64,000 nt of DNA from CALGYY01 sp963678485 (GCA_963678485.1 OY782882.1:930001-994000), one strand, 5' to 3'. Numbered from the stretch's first letter, positions 32,722 through 42,564 are shown. Notes: a model not told the origin generated them from the sequence alone. Program-made: numbers and translations.

Positions 32722-33690
32722 ATGCAAAATTATACATCAGATGTGCAAGCCCTGGATGCGCTGGGAGAAAAATACCGGCAGTTACGTTCAGAAATTGCCA
32801 AGGTTATTGTTGGTCAGGATATCGTTATCCGCAATGTATTAATTTCAATTTTTAGTGGTGGTCATGGTTTGCTGATTGGGGTTCCCGGTCTGGCAAAAAC
32901 CCTGCTTATCAACACGGTTTCTAAATCATTAGGTTTAACCTACAATCGTATACAGTTTACACCCGACCTTATGCCTTCTGATATTGTTGGCACTGAGATT
33001 TTAGATGAGTCACGTAAATTCCGCTTCATCAAAGGACCAGTGTTTGCCAATATTATCCTTGCTGATGAAATTAACCGTACGCCGCCTAAGACACAATCGG
33101 CGCTACTCGAAGCGATGCAGGAAAAAGCAGTTACTGTTGCAGGAACACGTTACGAACTTGAAGCTCCTTTCTTCGTACTTGCAACCCAGAATCCTATTGA
33201 ACAAGAAGGAACATATCCCTTACCCGAAGCCCAGCTCGATCGTTTTATGTTCAACATCTGGCTTGATTATCCAAGTATTCAGGAAGAACTTGATGTTGTT
33301 AAAAATACAACCACAGATAAAGATCCTCAGGTAAATGTTGTTCTTTCTGCAGAAGAGATATTATTCTTCCAGCAATTATTGCGTCGTATTCCTGTTCCTG
33401 ATAATGTTTATCAATATGCGGTTCAGTTAGCAGCCTCTACGCGCCCGGGCACTACCCATGCACACCCTTGGGCTAATCAATACATCTCCTGGGGTGCAGG
33501 TCCACGTGCTTCTCAGTATTTGGTGATAGGTGCAAAATGTCATGCCGCCATACAAGGCAAGTATTCTCCTGATATCAACGACATTCGTGAAGTAGCCACC
33601 TCCGTGCTCCGACACCGGCTTGTAAGGAATTACAAAGCCGAAGCCGAAGGGATAGGTGTAGATGCAATCATTACTGAACTTATGAAGTAA
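32722..33690 (+). CDS. MoxR-family AAA+ ATPase
   Basis: 322 residues, cytoplasmic. Walker A is GVPGLAKTLL (about 54-63) and Walker B is IILADEINRTPPKTQSALLEAMQEKAV with DE; sensor 1 is FVLATQNPIEQEGTYPLPEAQLDRFMF. These are the standard MoxR signatures. MoxR ATPases remodel or mature protein complexes, usually with von Willebrand A-domain partners. No vWA gene follows here (the next gene is convergent), so the client is unknown. Gene order surA-moxR suggests envelope quality control; this is inference. Confidence 0.93.
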   Translation: MQNYTSDVQALDALGEKYRQLRSEIAKVIVGQDIVIRNVLISIFSGGHGLLIGVPGLAKTLLINTVSKSLGLTYNRIQFTPDLMPSDIVGTEILDESRKFRFIKGPVFANIILADEINRTPPKTQSALLEAMQEKAVTVAGTRYELEAPFFVLATQNPIEQEGTYPLPEAQLDRFMFNIWLDYPSIQEELDVVKNTTTDKDPQVNVVLSAEEILFFQQLLRRIPVPDNVYQYAVQLAASTRPGTTHAHPWANQYISWGAGPRASQYLVIGAKCHAAIQGKYSPDINDIREVATSVLRHRLVRNYKAEAEGIGVDAIITELMK

Positions 33691-33721
33691 TCGTTACTGA
33701 ATAATTTGCATCAGCATTTTC

Positions 33722-35377
33722 TCAATAGAATGCAGGAGCACTCTTCGATTTGAAGCTTTCGTTTTTAGTTTGCACGTTGCGGTTCTTTGGATATTTTACC
33801 GTATACTGTATGCTCACATTCTCCGATTTATCAGGATCAATTACAAAATTCCATTTACATATACCTGATAATATATTGTAATTGGCCTTCGATGTTTCTT
33901 CAACCAACACTTCTATTTCGTCATTTTCTGATACTGGCACTTGATCCTGTATCTCAATATTGATAGGTGCTTTGCGATTATTCTTCACAACAATTTGATA
34001 GCGATATGTTTCTTTGCGCTTGGTGCCTATCAGCTGTTTATCGGTGTATTCCTTCATTTTTGTGCGAGTAACCATTACTTTATTATCACGTCCGAGAGAT
34101 AGGTCGAGCGTATCACTAACATTTCTTGTATAAATATATGACTGTCCTACATAAGAACCCGAGAAATATACATTGGCCATACCCTCAACAAGATTTAAAT
34201 CTTCCCAGCCTGTGATTCTGGCCAATAGGAAAGCATCTCTATCAACTTTCGGGATGGAAATATGCTTATACGTAGCAGGAAGATTATATTTGGTTACGTC
34301 AACGATATAAGGTTTGGAATCACTTGGAATGCTGTACTTGGCCTGAATCGGAAATTCTACGCTTAATTGCGAAACTTCAATAGTGGTATATTTAACCTCA
34401 CCGCGCTTGTCGGTATTGTTCTGTTCCGATTGCTGACGAAAATTAAAATTATCATTAAGATTGCTCTGCGCCTGTACTTCATTGCCGCCTCCCGTCCAAC
34501 CATCAGCCTCATATTCATAATTCATTTTCCATGGATTCAATTTGGGTTGTGTCACCGATTTAGTAGGATCACCGGTAGATAGAACAATATTTACGTTTTT
34601 CCAATCAATATCGGTATTATTAAAAACATGAGCCCGGTAAATCAAATCGATGGGTTGGCCAATTTCTTCTGATTTCAATTCGTAATAAGGAGCCCAGCCC
34701 GCATCGGCCACATAATAATCAAGATCAATATTGCAGCTGATTTCGCTATCAACAGAGACCAATACAGCAATTTCGGCACGTTCGAAACTCACCTGAGCAT
34801 TAAGTTCAGAAAGCTCATTCGTGAGATTTGCTAATTCGGTAGTATATTCAGCTGTTTGATTGGCAATAACAGAAATACGTTTATTGATTTCGAAGATTCG
34901 CGTTGCATAGAAGTCTGCTGCTTTTTGCAGTTCCAGAACACTCACACCATTTGTCTGTCCGCCAATGGCCTGGTTTTTCAGAAGCATATCCTTCTGAATC
35001 ACCAAGGAGCCTTGCTCGTCGGAGAGTAACTGTATCCTTTTTGTAAGAACATTAACAGAATCCTTTAGTACTTTAATGCGGGGTTTGTCATCACTTTTTA
35101 CAAGATAGTCGATTTTGCTCGAAACAGATAATACCGACACCTCAGGATCCATGTTTACACGGATACTATGAGCATCGAGTTTGGGAGATAAGCCTTCGAA
35201 ATAAAGCATATGCCTGCCCGGTGTAAGCTTCAGTGGAACGCTATGACTGTATTCCACCCCTTCGAGATATACAACCACTGATTCAATGTCAGGCTGGAAG
35301 CGTTGTATTTTTTCGTTTTGTGCAAGAACTGGCAGGGATAAGACCAGTCCAAGAAGTAATCCTAAAGTCTTTTTCAT
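33722..35377 (-). CDS. Mucoidy-inhibitor MuiA-like protein (DUF4139)
   Basis: 551 residues with a signal peptide (LGLLLGLVLSLPVLAQ). The N-terminal DUF4140-like part (VESVVVYLEGVEYSHSVPLK) is followed by a coiled coil of about 100 residues (around 95-205: RIQLLSDEQGSLVIQKDMLL; ELANLTNELSELNAQ). The DUF4139 beta-rich part includes YYVADAGWAPYYELKSE, VVLSTGDPTK-like VNIVLSTGDP, and RYQIVVKNNRKAPINIEIQDQVPVS. It is probably a periplasmic or surface protein; the family name comes from a mucoidy phenotype and its mechanism is not known. Own promoter, convergent with the moxR operon. Confidence 0.9.
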   Translation of the reverse strand: MKKTLGLLLGLVLSLPVLAQNEKIQRFQPDIESVVVYLEGVEYSHSVPLKLTPGRHMLYFEGLSPKLDAHSIRVNMDPEVSVLSVSSKIDYLVKSDDKPRIKVLKDSVNVLTKRIQLLSDEQGSLVIQKDMLLKNQAIGGQTNGVSVLELQKAADFYATRIFEINKRISVIANQTAEYTTELANLTNELSELNAQVSFERAEIAVLVSVDSEISCNIDLDYYVADAGWAPYYELKSEEIGQPIDLIYRAHVFNNTDIDWKNVNIVLSTGDPTKSVTQPKLNPWKMNYEYEADGWTGGGNEVQAQSNLNDNFNFRQQSEQNNTDKRGEVKYTTIEVSQLSVEFPIQAKYSIPSDSKPYIVDVTKYNLPATYKHISIPKVDRDAFLLARITGWEDLNLVEGMANVYFSGSYVGQSYIYTRNVSDTLDLSLGRDNKVMVTRTKMKEYTDKQLIGTKRKETYRYQIVVKNNRKAPINIEIQDQVPVSENDEIEVLVEETSKANYNILSGICKWNFVIDPDKSENVSIQYTVKYPKNRNVQTKNESFKSKSAPAFY

Positions 35378-35400
35378 GTGTTTGATTATTAGTAGTTTAA

Positions 35401-35408
35401 CAAAAGTA
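35401..35408 (-). promoter_or_regulatory. TAnnTTTG -7 element for the MuiA-like gene
   Basis: Minus-strand TACTTTTG, 24 bases before the ATG at 35377. Confidence 0.6.
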
Positions 35409-35473
35409 TTCTAAAAGTGCATTTTTATTGTGAAAAAAAAAACAATAGAAATAAACTGATGCTCAAAAATAAC

Positions 35474-35481
35474 TAAATTTG
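35474..35481 (+). promoter_or_regulatory. TAnnTTTG -7 element for tdh-kbl
   Basis: TAAATTTG, 43 bases before the ATG at 35524. Confidence 0.6.
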
Positions 35482-35523
35482 CCCGCAAATAATGAATCAT
35501 TTAGCTAAATCTCATTTACAGAC

Positions 35524-36486
35524 ATGGATAAAATATTAATAATTGGTGCAGTTGGTCAGATTGGTTCTGAGCTCACCCTTGCGCTTAGGCAGATCTATGG
35601 TAATGATAATGTTATCATCAGTACAATTAAAACTCCGGCGACTGAAAAAATAAAAATGGAAGCGCCTTCAGAGTATTTCGACATTACTAATCGTAAGGAT
35701 TTGGCAGATGTTTGCAAAAAATACAATATCAACATGATTGTAAACCTTGCAGCTATTCTGTCTGCAGTAGGTGAACAACATCCAATGATGGCCTGGGATA
35801 CAAACATGAACGGATCAATTAATGTTCTTGAATTGGCTCGCGAAATGAAAATGAAGCAAGTGCTGATTCCAAGTTCAATTGCTGTTTTTGGACCTGAAAC
35901 ACCATCAGAGTGCGCACCTCAGGAAACAGTGCTGAAGCCAACTACCATGTATGGCATCACAAAAGTTGCTGGTGAACTGGTGGGCGATTATTATGTTAAG
36001 AAATATGGTCTTGATGTTCGTGGCTTACGCTACCCGGGAATTATTAGTTACAAGACACTTCCCGGTGGAGGCACCACTGATTACGCAGTAGGTATTTATT
36101 TTGATGCCGTAAAGCACGGCAAGTACACCTGCTTTGTTAGTGAGGATACCCGTTTGCCAATGATGTATATGCCAGACTGTTTGAAATCGACAATCGACCT
36201 GATGCAGGCTGATTTCTCAAAGCTGAAGCACCATTGTGATTTCAACGTAGGAGCAATGAGTTTCAGTGCCGGTGAATTGGCAGCTTCAATTAAAAAGTAC
36301 ATCCCTTCATTTGAAATAGAATACAAGCCAGATTTTCGTCAAAAAATTGCTGACTCCTGGCCAAATGCCGTGGACGACACAGCAGCCCGTGAAGAATGGG
36401 GATGGAAACCGGCATTCGACCTGGATGCAATGACTCAGGATATGCTTAAAAATATCAGAATCATGCACGAAAAGGGCGAGATTTAA
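35524..36486 (+). CDS. tdh: L-threonine 3-dehydrogenase, SDR (GalE-like) type
   Basis: 320 residues, extended short-chain dehydrogenase. The NAD-binding glycine motif is GAVGQIGSEL near the N-terminus. The catalytic Ser is in LIPSSIAVFGP, and Tyr and Lys are in TMYGITKVAGE. The substrate-loop block RGLRYPGIISYKTLPGGGTTDYA is typical of the GalE-like threonine dehydrogenases known from Bacteroidota. It oxidises threonine to 2-amino-3-ketobutyrate with NAD+. The next gene encodes the ligase that consumes this unstable product, which makes the assignment firm despite the wide epimerase family. Confidence 0.92.
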   Translation: MDKILIIGAVGQIGSELTLALRQIYGNDNVIISTIKTPATEKIKMEAPSEYFDITNRKDLADVCKKYNINMIVNLAAILSAVGEQHPMMAWDTNMNGSINVLELAREMKMKQVLIPSSIAVFGPETPSECAPQETVLKPTTMYGITKVAGELVGDYYVKKYGLDVRGLRYPGIISYKTLPGGGTTDYAVGIYFDAVKHGKYTCFVSEDTRLPMMYMPDCLKSTIDLMQADFSKLKHHCDFNVGAMSFSAGELAASIKKYIPSFEIEYKPDFRQKIADSWPNAVDDTAAREEWGWKPAFDLDAMTQDMLKNIRIMHEKGEI

Positions 36487-36547
36487 TCATTGAAAAGGAA
36501 TCATCTTAGTGTTCGTTAACTCGTATATTTAATCCGGAGGATCATTA

Positions 36548-37792
36548 ATGCAACCAAAAGTAAAAGCCTTTTTGGCAGAAGAATTAAAAAAGCTTCACGA
36601 TCAGAAGCTCTTCAAAACTGAGCGTATTATCGAAAGTGAACAAGGTGCTGAAATCACCGTTAAAGGTAAAAGGGTATTGAATTTCTGCGCCAATAATTAC
36701 CTGGGATTATCCTCGCATCCCGATCTTATCAAAGCTTCTCATGCTGAGATTGATCGTCGTGGCTACGGACTCTCATCAGTGCGTTTCATTTGCGGAACAC
36801 AGGACATACACAAAGAGCTTGAGCGTAAGGTTTCCGAATTCCTCGGAATGGAAGACACCATTTTGTTTTCATCATGCTTTGATGCCAATGGCGCTGTTTT
36901 CGAACCATTGTTAGGTGAAGAGGATGCAATCATTACCGACTCTTTGAATCATGCTTCCATCATCGATGGTATTCGTCTCTGTAAAGCTCAGCGCTGGATA
37001 TACAACCACGGCAATATGGGTGATGTTGAAGAAATTGACCCTGCCAATGGTAAGCTAGCAAAAGGCCTCGAACTTTGCTTAAAAGAAGCCCGCGAAAAAG
37101 GTTGCCGCTTTATTATGGTTGCCACCGATGGTTCATTCTCTATGGATGGAGATATCGCAAAGCTTGATAAAATCTGTGATTTAGCTGAAAAATATGATGC
37201 AATGGTGATGGTTGACGATAGCCACTCCACTGGTTTCTTAGGAAAGACTGGTCGTGGAACTCACGAATACCGCGGTGTTATGGGTCGTGTAGATATCATT
37301 ACCACTACCTTCGGCAAAGCATTAGGCGGCGCTTCCGGTGGTTGCATCTCATCAAGCAAAGAAATTGTTGATTGGCTGCGTAACAAAGCTCGTCCATATT
37401 TGTTCTCAAACACTGTTGCTCCAGCAGTTGTGGGCGCAACCATTAAAGTTATGGATCTGCTCACGGCAAGTACAGAATTACGTGATAAATTAGAGACTAA
37501 TACTAAATATTTCCGTACAAAAATGACCGAAGCTGGTTTCGATATCGTTGCTGGTGATCATCCCATTGTACCTATTATGTTTGGAAAATATCCTGATTGC
37601 TCAAAATTAGCTGTTGATTTTGCAAACATGATGCTTGAAGAAGGTATCTACGTTATTGCTTTCTCCTTCCCCGTTGTGGCAAAAGGAAAAGATCGCATTC
37701 GCGTTCAAATCTCAGCAGGACATAGCATAGAGCAGATTGATAAAGCTATTGCTGCCTTTACCAAAGTTGGCAAAGCGCTGAAGATGATTTAA
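36548..37792 (+). CDS. kbl: 2-amino-3-ketobutyrate CoA ligase (glycine C-acetyltransferase)
   Basis: 414 residues, PLP-dependent alpha-oxoamine synthase. Start fixed by a strong Shine-Dalgarno (ggagg, ending eight bases upstream). Blocks: FCANNYLGLSSHPDLI, YGLSSVRFICGTQ, SLNHASIIDGIRL, ATDGSFSMDGDIAKLD, VDDSHSTGFLG, and the PLP lysine in TTTFGKALGGASGG. An insert of about 15 residues near position 160 (DPANGKLAKGLE) makes it longer than the E. coli enzyme. It cleaves 2-amino-3-ketobutyrate with CoA to glycine and acetyl-CoA. Operon with tdh, 61-base gap. Confidence 0.95.
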   Translation: MQPKVKAFLAEELKKLHDQKLFKTERIIESEQGAEITVKGKRVLNFCANNYLGLSSHPDLIKASHAEIDRRGYGLSSVRFICGTQDIHKELERKVSEFLGMEDTILFSSCFDANGAVFEPLLGEEDAIITDSLNHASIIDGIRLCKAQRWIYNHGNMGDVEEIDPANGKLAKGLELCLKEAREKGCRFIMVATDGSFSMDGDIAKLDKICDLAEKYDAMVMVDDSHSTGFLGKTGRGTHEYRGVMGRVDIITTTFGKALGGASGGCISSSKEIVDWLRNKARPYLFSNTVAPAVVGATIKVMDLLTASTELRDKLETNTKYFRTKMTEAGFDIVAGDHPIVPIMFGKYPDCSKLAVDFANMMLEEGIYVIAFSFPVVAKGKDRIRVQISAGHSIEQIDKAIAAFTKVGKALKMI

Positions 37793-37805
37793 TCTTTCAA
37801 TTGAC

Positions 37806-37843
37806 AAAAAAAATCCCGCACTAAACAGTGCGGGATTTTTTTT
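37806..37843. terminator. Bidirectional terminator between kbl and the convergent gene
   Basis: 17-bp perfect stem: eight A plus tcccgcact (37806-37822) pairs with agtgcggga plus eight T (37827-37843), loop aaac. The A/T tails make it work on either strand. Confidence 0.95.
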
Positions 37844-38333
37844 AGAAGCTCCCTATATTAACTACTTTGAGATCCTTCACATATTGACCTTCATCAGGCA
37901 ACATTATACTTACTGGTGCAGGCATTCCTTTAGAGGGATCAACTTTTTGTATCCAGATTTTGTAGACATATCCTTTCGTTGCTGCAACACCATACCCCAT
38001 TCCATTGCTGTAGGTTTTATTCACACGAGTGATTTCGATAGGTTGCTTGTAATATTTGATATCATTAAAATCCTTTTTCAGCGACATATCCTTGATGGTT
38101 TGGGCTAAAGCGCTTGCATCATCATTTACCAAGCTTCCACCGGCAATACTTAGAAAGCGTGTTGCGCAGTCATCGAGACTTGGACTATTCAGTATTTCAA
38201 CATAAGTACTTAATACTTTTGTTACACTTGCAGGGATATCGCCAACCGGAATATCATTCTCTTTGGTTTGTGCGTACAATGCCGTACTGAAGGACATTCC
38301 AAGCACCATCGTAAAAACGAAAAGTTTTCTCAT
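37842..38333 (-). CDS. Secreted protein of unknown function
   Basis: 163 residues with a signal peptide (LFVFTMVLGMSFSTALYAQ). The mature part is a small globular domain with no family I recognise; visible elements are VTKVLSTYVEILNSPSLDDC near the start, YYKQPIEITRVNKTYSNGMGYGV in the middle and YVYKIWIQKVD near the end. It lies 40 bases downstream of the 1327-residue T9SS protein on the same strand and shares a terminator with kbl, so it may be cotranscribed with that giant gene. Expected in the periplasm or on the surface. Confidence 0.8.
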   Translation of the reverse strand: MRKLFVFTMVLGMSFSTALYAQTKENDIPVGDIPASVTKVLSTYVEILNSPSLDDCATRFLSIAGGSLVNDDASALAQTIKDMSLKKDFNDIKYYKQPIEITRVNKTYSNGMGYGVAATKGYVYKIWIQKVDPSKGMPAPVSIMLPDEGQYVKDLKVVNIGSF

Positions 38334-38373
38334 CTCTTAAGTTTTTTGTGTTTGTAGATAAAATGAATACGTT

Positions 38374-41300
38374 TTATCTGATAAGGGTAACATTTCCCTT
38401 TTTCGAATACATCTTATTATTATAGCATATCACCTCGCAATAGTAAACGAAAACCCCGGGATCGCATGGCTTTCCGCGGAAAGTACCATCCCAGCTATTG
38501 GACAGATCGTAAGTCTCAAAAATCTTTTCGCCCCAGCGATCGAATATGGCAAGATAAATTTCAGTTCCTTGTTGTGTTCTTACATTGAACACATCATTAA
38601 TATTATCTCCATTCGGTGTGAAGGCATTGGGAATATATACATAAGGCTCTTCACAAATAACATCAACAATATATATGGTAACCGTATCATAGGTTACACA
38701 TCCATACTGATCCTGCACTGTAAGGTAAAATGTTGTAGTATTTGGAGGATTAACCATAGTGTTTGCCGCACCATTGTTGGCAACAAACTGCGCAGGAGTC
38801 CAATTGTAAATAACTCCGGGAATTTGTGTGCCATGCAATCCGGTGGCTTGCCCTTCATAAATGGTATCATCATCAACCCATGTATGAAAGTTTGCAAATA
38901 TAAAATCAACCATCACCCTTCCCGAATCAATGGCAGTGCAGGAATGATCATCTGTAATAGTCACAGTGTAATCTCCGGCACACAATCCACTAGCGGGATT
39001 TGCCGACTGCCCGTTACTCCAGCTATATGAGTATGGAGGCGTACTCCCTGAAACATTCAGTGTTATGGTACCAATACAGGCTTCAGTGCAGGGAATATCA
39101 GTATCGACCACTGTATGCGAGATTACTGTAGGATTATTTAATGTTATGGTTTGAATAGAAAGACATGAGTTCATATCTGTGATAGTAACAGTGTAGGTAT
39201 CGGCGCATAATCCGGAGATGGTATTGGTAGTATCTCCGGTGCTCCAAATATAGCTATAGGGTGGATTTCCTGAGCTTATCGAAACAGTAGCTGTACCATT
39301 ACAATCGTCGTGACAGAGGGGATCCACAATTTGTGGAGTACCAGCAACCACTAGAAAACTGACGGTCACACTATCAACATCACTGCACCATTGGTTGCTA
39401 ACCTGAACATAATACGTAGTTACCCCAGAGATATTCAGCGTTACAGAACTATCGGCAAGGCTCGCATTCAACATATCTGTAAATAAAGGACTAGAAGACC
39501 AGTGAAAACTAGTAGCACCACCGGCGGAACTCGCATTAAGGGTAATATGAGCCAAACAAGTCGCTGTATCTGGATATGGCCACGCATCCAGATTGTACAC
39601 GAAAACTTTCTGCCATAATGTATCCGTACAAATACCATTAGATACTAAAACCGTGTAAGTCGTGCTTACTGTTGGAGAGGCAATGGGATTCGAAATGGTA
39701 GGATCACTCAGCGTTCCGACAGGACTCCATTGATAAGTGATACCGGGATCTCCTGTAGGAGGAATTCCAATCTGCGTAAAATCACCACTGCAAATATGTT
39801 CAGGATCTAACCAATCGGTGCTATTTGAAAGAACCAATAATGGCTTTGTTATCGAATCGCCAAAATTGCAAGTACCCGTATCAGTAACAACAAGGGTTAC
39901 GTAATAGGTTCCGGATGTGGCATAGGTATGCGAAGGCTCAAATAACGGAGAACTCGTCCCATCACCAAAATTCCAATGACAGGTAAGGCCAGCTCCCCCT
40001 GTGTGCGAGGTATTATCGAAAGTGATACTGCTGGGTGCACAAACTACAGGTGGTAAGGCAAAATCAGCAACAACCAGGGGTAGCATAAAATCCAGTTTAA
40101 TTACACCATTGTTGCAATTGAAACTGTTGTTGGTATTTGAAACCGCACCCGGTGTTGTTGGAAAGTCGGAATGAGCGCCGCATCCAGCACATACCGACTG
40201 ATATATTCTTCCACTACGATCAAAACGGCTGGTGCCTCCATCAACATGTTCAGCAGAGGAACCGCCGAAAAACGAACCATAGGTCAAAGCAGAAGCATCA
40301 TCGGCAATCACCATAAAATAATAATCGCTCCCATCAGTGGTAGCTTGAAATGGCGTTCCGGCCAAAGGCAATCCTGTGGTTCCACCAAAGCCATTTACGT
40401 TCCCACCCCAGCCCGACAAATAAATTTTATCGCACAAGTCAACCAAAAAAGCAGTTGGCGAAATATCCGGGCCACCGTTACCAGTACCAAAGGCTGTGCT
40501 CCAGATTAACGTATCGAGCGTGGCCGACATCTTACTAATAAATTGCCCTCCATTACTAACATAATAGGCTGCATTGTACACCCAGTCCATTCCAGTGGCT
40601 GCAGTCTGACCCAAGGTGTAGATTCTTCCCGAATTATCGTCTTCAACAAAATAGGTTTGATCATATGCTGTGGAGCCCCAGTAGGTAGATTGCAAAATTG
40701 CATTTCCATTTTTATTGATATGAGTTATGAAACCATCAGCAATACCGCCTTGGTACGTTGGTTTCAACACACCGGGCGTTACCGGAAAATTCGTCGAAGT
40801 GGTTCCTCCAGCAACATAAGGGTTTTCGTTATCATCAATCACAATACTGTAAACAGCGTCATTGCCGCTGCCTCCGATATACGAAGCCCAAATTAGAGTC
40901 GTGAGATTGTTATCAAGCTTTGCAAGTAAGCCATCCGTGGTTCCCCCACCAAACGTAGGCTGGAATGCTCCTGAAGATACGGGGAAATCGGTGGATGCGG
41001 TTGTACTGGCAATATAAATATTGTTATTGTCGTCAATCATAATCTCTCCTCTCACATCATCGGCATAATTGAAACGCAAAGGAGACATCATATTAAGTCC
41101 ATCGTTGCCAGTCCCTCCAAGATAAGTGGAAGCCAACAATGCTGTACCTGCAGAATTGAACTTTGTAATAGCGATGTCACTACCAGCATAATTCAGAACA
41201 TAGGTCAAGGTATACGCAGTCCCTCCATTAAAAGTCTGATCATAGGCATTGGCCGTAACAGGGTAATTCGTACTGGACGTGGTGGCAAGAACAAATAATT

Positions 41301-42357
41301 GATCGTACGAATCAACAATAAGACTATTGGGTACTTCAGCCCCCGAACCGCCCAAATATGTAGAATACACAAGGAAAGTCCCGCTAACATCATATTTCGA
41401 AATTGCTATATCGCAGCTACCTCCACCATAAACAATCTGGTAAGCTCCAGCGGTGAGTGGATAGCCTAAACCGAACACATTTCCGCCGGCATATAAATAC
41501 CCATGACTATCATAAGTGGCAGTATAGCCCCAATTATCAGAAGTTGATCCGGAATATGATGAAAAAATTAACACAGGATCAATCACAAGATCCAAATCAT
41601 TCCTGTATTTGCCTTTAATTTTATAGCTTAGACGATTCCCGTGAAGTTTGAAATTACATTCGACGGAAACTTTCTCCCCATCAATTATTTGATATGCGTA
41701 GGGCTTCACCTCAAACACCTTGTTCACTGAGGTGCGAATGATAAGATTATCTTCGTGCAGACTGAGCTCTTCCTGCCCTGTGTACTCTAACTCGATGGCA
41801 TCAGCCTGAGCTCCCGGGTGTATAACAAAATCATACTTCACCAAATAATTGTTTTCATAAAGACTGAGGTCAATGCCCGGGTATATCCCGGTATAGCTGA
41901 CTTTATGATACTTTTTAACCTGACTGGCCCATTTTTTCTGATCCCGATCGGTGTAATAATTTACATAATCCGGTGTAGGATCACTTCCTGAAACTTTAAC
42001 GTTTTCTGAGGCATTGAGGAATCTCATGCGGTATGCATGGCATTTAATTATATTGGATGGCGGTTGACTCATTCTCCGCTGATCAGGAGCCATATATTTA
42101 AATTGAAGCAACTTGTCAAGTGCTTCCTGATCCTGAAATGCGAACGTAATCCCATCTTTTTCAAGAAACATTTTACCACCGCTAACATCAGCTCGGTATA
42201 AGACCTGAGATTCCCACTGTCCAAGGTTTTCAGTAAACTGAAGACGCTTTGAGCCCAGGGTATCATGCTCCACCGAAGCCATACCATTGAAGGAAAGCAA
42301 AACAACAAGCCAAAAGAGAATAAAAAAACGTAGTGGTCGAAATTGCATCAGGGTCAT
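38374..42357 (-). CDS. Giant T9SS type B cargo: DUF7948-like, SBBP, PKD and SprB repeats
   Basis: 1327 residues. Signal peptide (FFILFWLVVLLSFNGMAS); ATG at 42348 is an alternative start. The N-terminal domain opens FTENLGQWESQVLYRADVSG. About 270-690 is a series of SBBP beta-propeller repeats, each with STYLGGSGxD-like and FPVTxGAFQPTF-like strands. A PKD domain has CHWNFGDGTSSP (about 790). Two SprB-type repeats have GTATVSISSGNPPYSYIWS and GTITLNVSGSTPPYSYSWSN (about 1060-1200). The CHU_C sorting domain follows: YIPNAFTPNGDNINDVF, FDRWGEKIF, SWDGTFRGK, KKGNVTLIR. Likely a surface adhesin or gliding-associated protein, exported by T9SS. Confidence 0.9.
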   Translation of the reverse strand: MTLMQFRPLRFFILFWLVVLLSFNGMASVEHDTLGSKRLQFTENLGQWESQVLYRADVSGGKMFLEKDGITFAFQDQEALDKLLQFKYMAPDQRRMSQPPSNIIKCHAYRMRFLNASENVKVSGSDPTPDYVNYYTDRDQKKWASQVKKYHKVSYTGIYPGIDLSLYENNYLVKYDFVIHPGAQADAIELEYTGQEELSLHEDNLIIRTSVNKVFEVKPYAYQIIDGEKVSVECNFKLHGNRLSYKIKGKYRNDLDLVIDPVLIFSSYSGSTSDNWGYTATYDSHGYLYAGGNVFGLGYPLTAGAYQIVYGGGSCDIAISKYDVSGTFLVYSTYLGGSGAEVPNSLIVDSYDQLFVLATTSSTNYPVTANAYDQTFNGGTAYTLTYVLNYAGSDIAITKFNSAGTALLASTYLGGTGNDGLNMMSPLRFNYADDVRGEIMIDDNNNIYIASTTASTDFPVSSGAFQPTFGGGTTDGLLAKLDNNLTTLIWASYIGGSGNDAVYSIVIDDNENPYVAGGTTSTNFPVTPGVLKPTYQGGIADGFITHINKNGNAILQSTYWGSTAYDQTYFVEDDNSGRIYTLGQTAATGMDWVYNAAYYVSNGGQFISKMSATLDTLIWSTAFGTGNGGPDISPTAFLVDLCDKIYLSGWGGNVNGFGGTTGLPLAGTPFQATTDGSDYYFMVIADDASALTYGSFFGGSSAEHVDGGTSRFDRSGRIYQSVCAGCGAHSDFPTTPGAVSNTNNSFNCNNGVIKLDFMLPLVVADFALPPVVCAPSSITFDNTSHTGGAGLTCHWNFGDGTSSPLFEPSHTYATSGTYYVTLVVTDTGTCNFGDSITKPLLVLSNSTDWLDPEHICSGDFTQIGIPPTGDPGITYQWSPVGTLSDPTISNPIASPTVSTTYTVLVSNGICTDTLWQKVFVYNLDAWPYPDTATCLAHITLNASSAGGATSFHWSSSPLFTDMLNASLADSSVTLNISGVTTYYVQVSNQWCSDVDSVTVSFLVVAGTPQIVDPLCHDDCNGTATVSISSGNPPYSYIWSTGDTTNTISGLCADTYTVTITDMNSCLSIQTITLNNPTVISHTVVDTDIPCTEACIGTITLNVSGSTPPYSYSWSNGQSANPASGLCAGDYTVTITDDHSCTAIDSGRVMVDFIFANFHTWVDDDTIYEGQATGLHGTQIPGVIYNWTPAQFVANNGAANTMVNPPNTTTFYLTVQDQYGCVTYDTVTIYIVDVICEEPYVYIPNAFTPNGDNINDVFNVRTQQGTEIYLAIFDRWGEKIFETYDLSNSWDGTFRGKPCDPGVFVYYCEVICYNNKMYSKKGNVTLIR

Positions 42358-42379
42358 ATAAAATGCTTCAATTCAGAAA

Positions 42380-42387
42380 CAAAAATA
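42380..42387 (-). promoter_or_regulatory. TAnnTTTG -7 element for the 1327-residue cargo gene
   Basis: Minus-strand TATTTTTG, 23 bases before the ATG at 42357. Confidence 0.6.
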
Positions 42388-42502
42388 GTAAAAATAGGAA
42401 TCAATCACAAGCTAAATCCGATTTCATCGCTTTGTAGCCTTTGTCAATTAACGTATCCCCTGTCTATAAAACAACAACCACAGGTACATTTTACAGATAG
42501 AC

Positions 42503-42531
42503 AAATAAAAAAGGGGCTTTGGTTGCCCCTT
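42503..42531 (-). terminator. Terminator after the nitroreductase gene
   Basis: On the minus strand aaggggc (42531-42525), loop of 7, gcccctt (42517-42511), then tttt and atttg. It separates the nitroreductase unit from the giant cargo gene. Confidence 0.8.
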
Positions 42532-42564
42532 CTTTATTTAGATGAAGATATTTCAACTGAAGCA

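Noticed and set aside
38569..42308. Several frames of 60-150 codons opposite and within the giant cargo gene
   Set aside because: They are shadows of the repeat-rich 1327-residue gene, which shows continuous domain structure.
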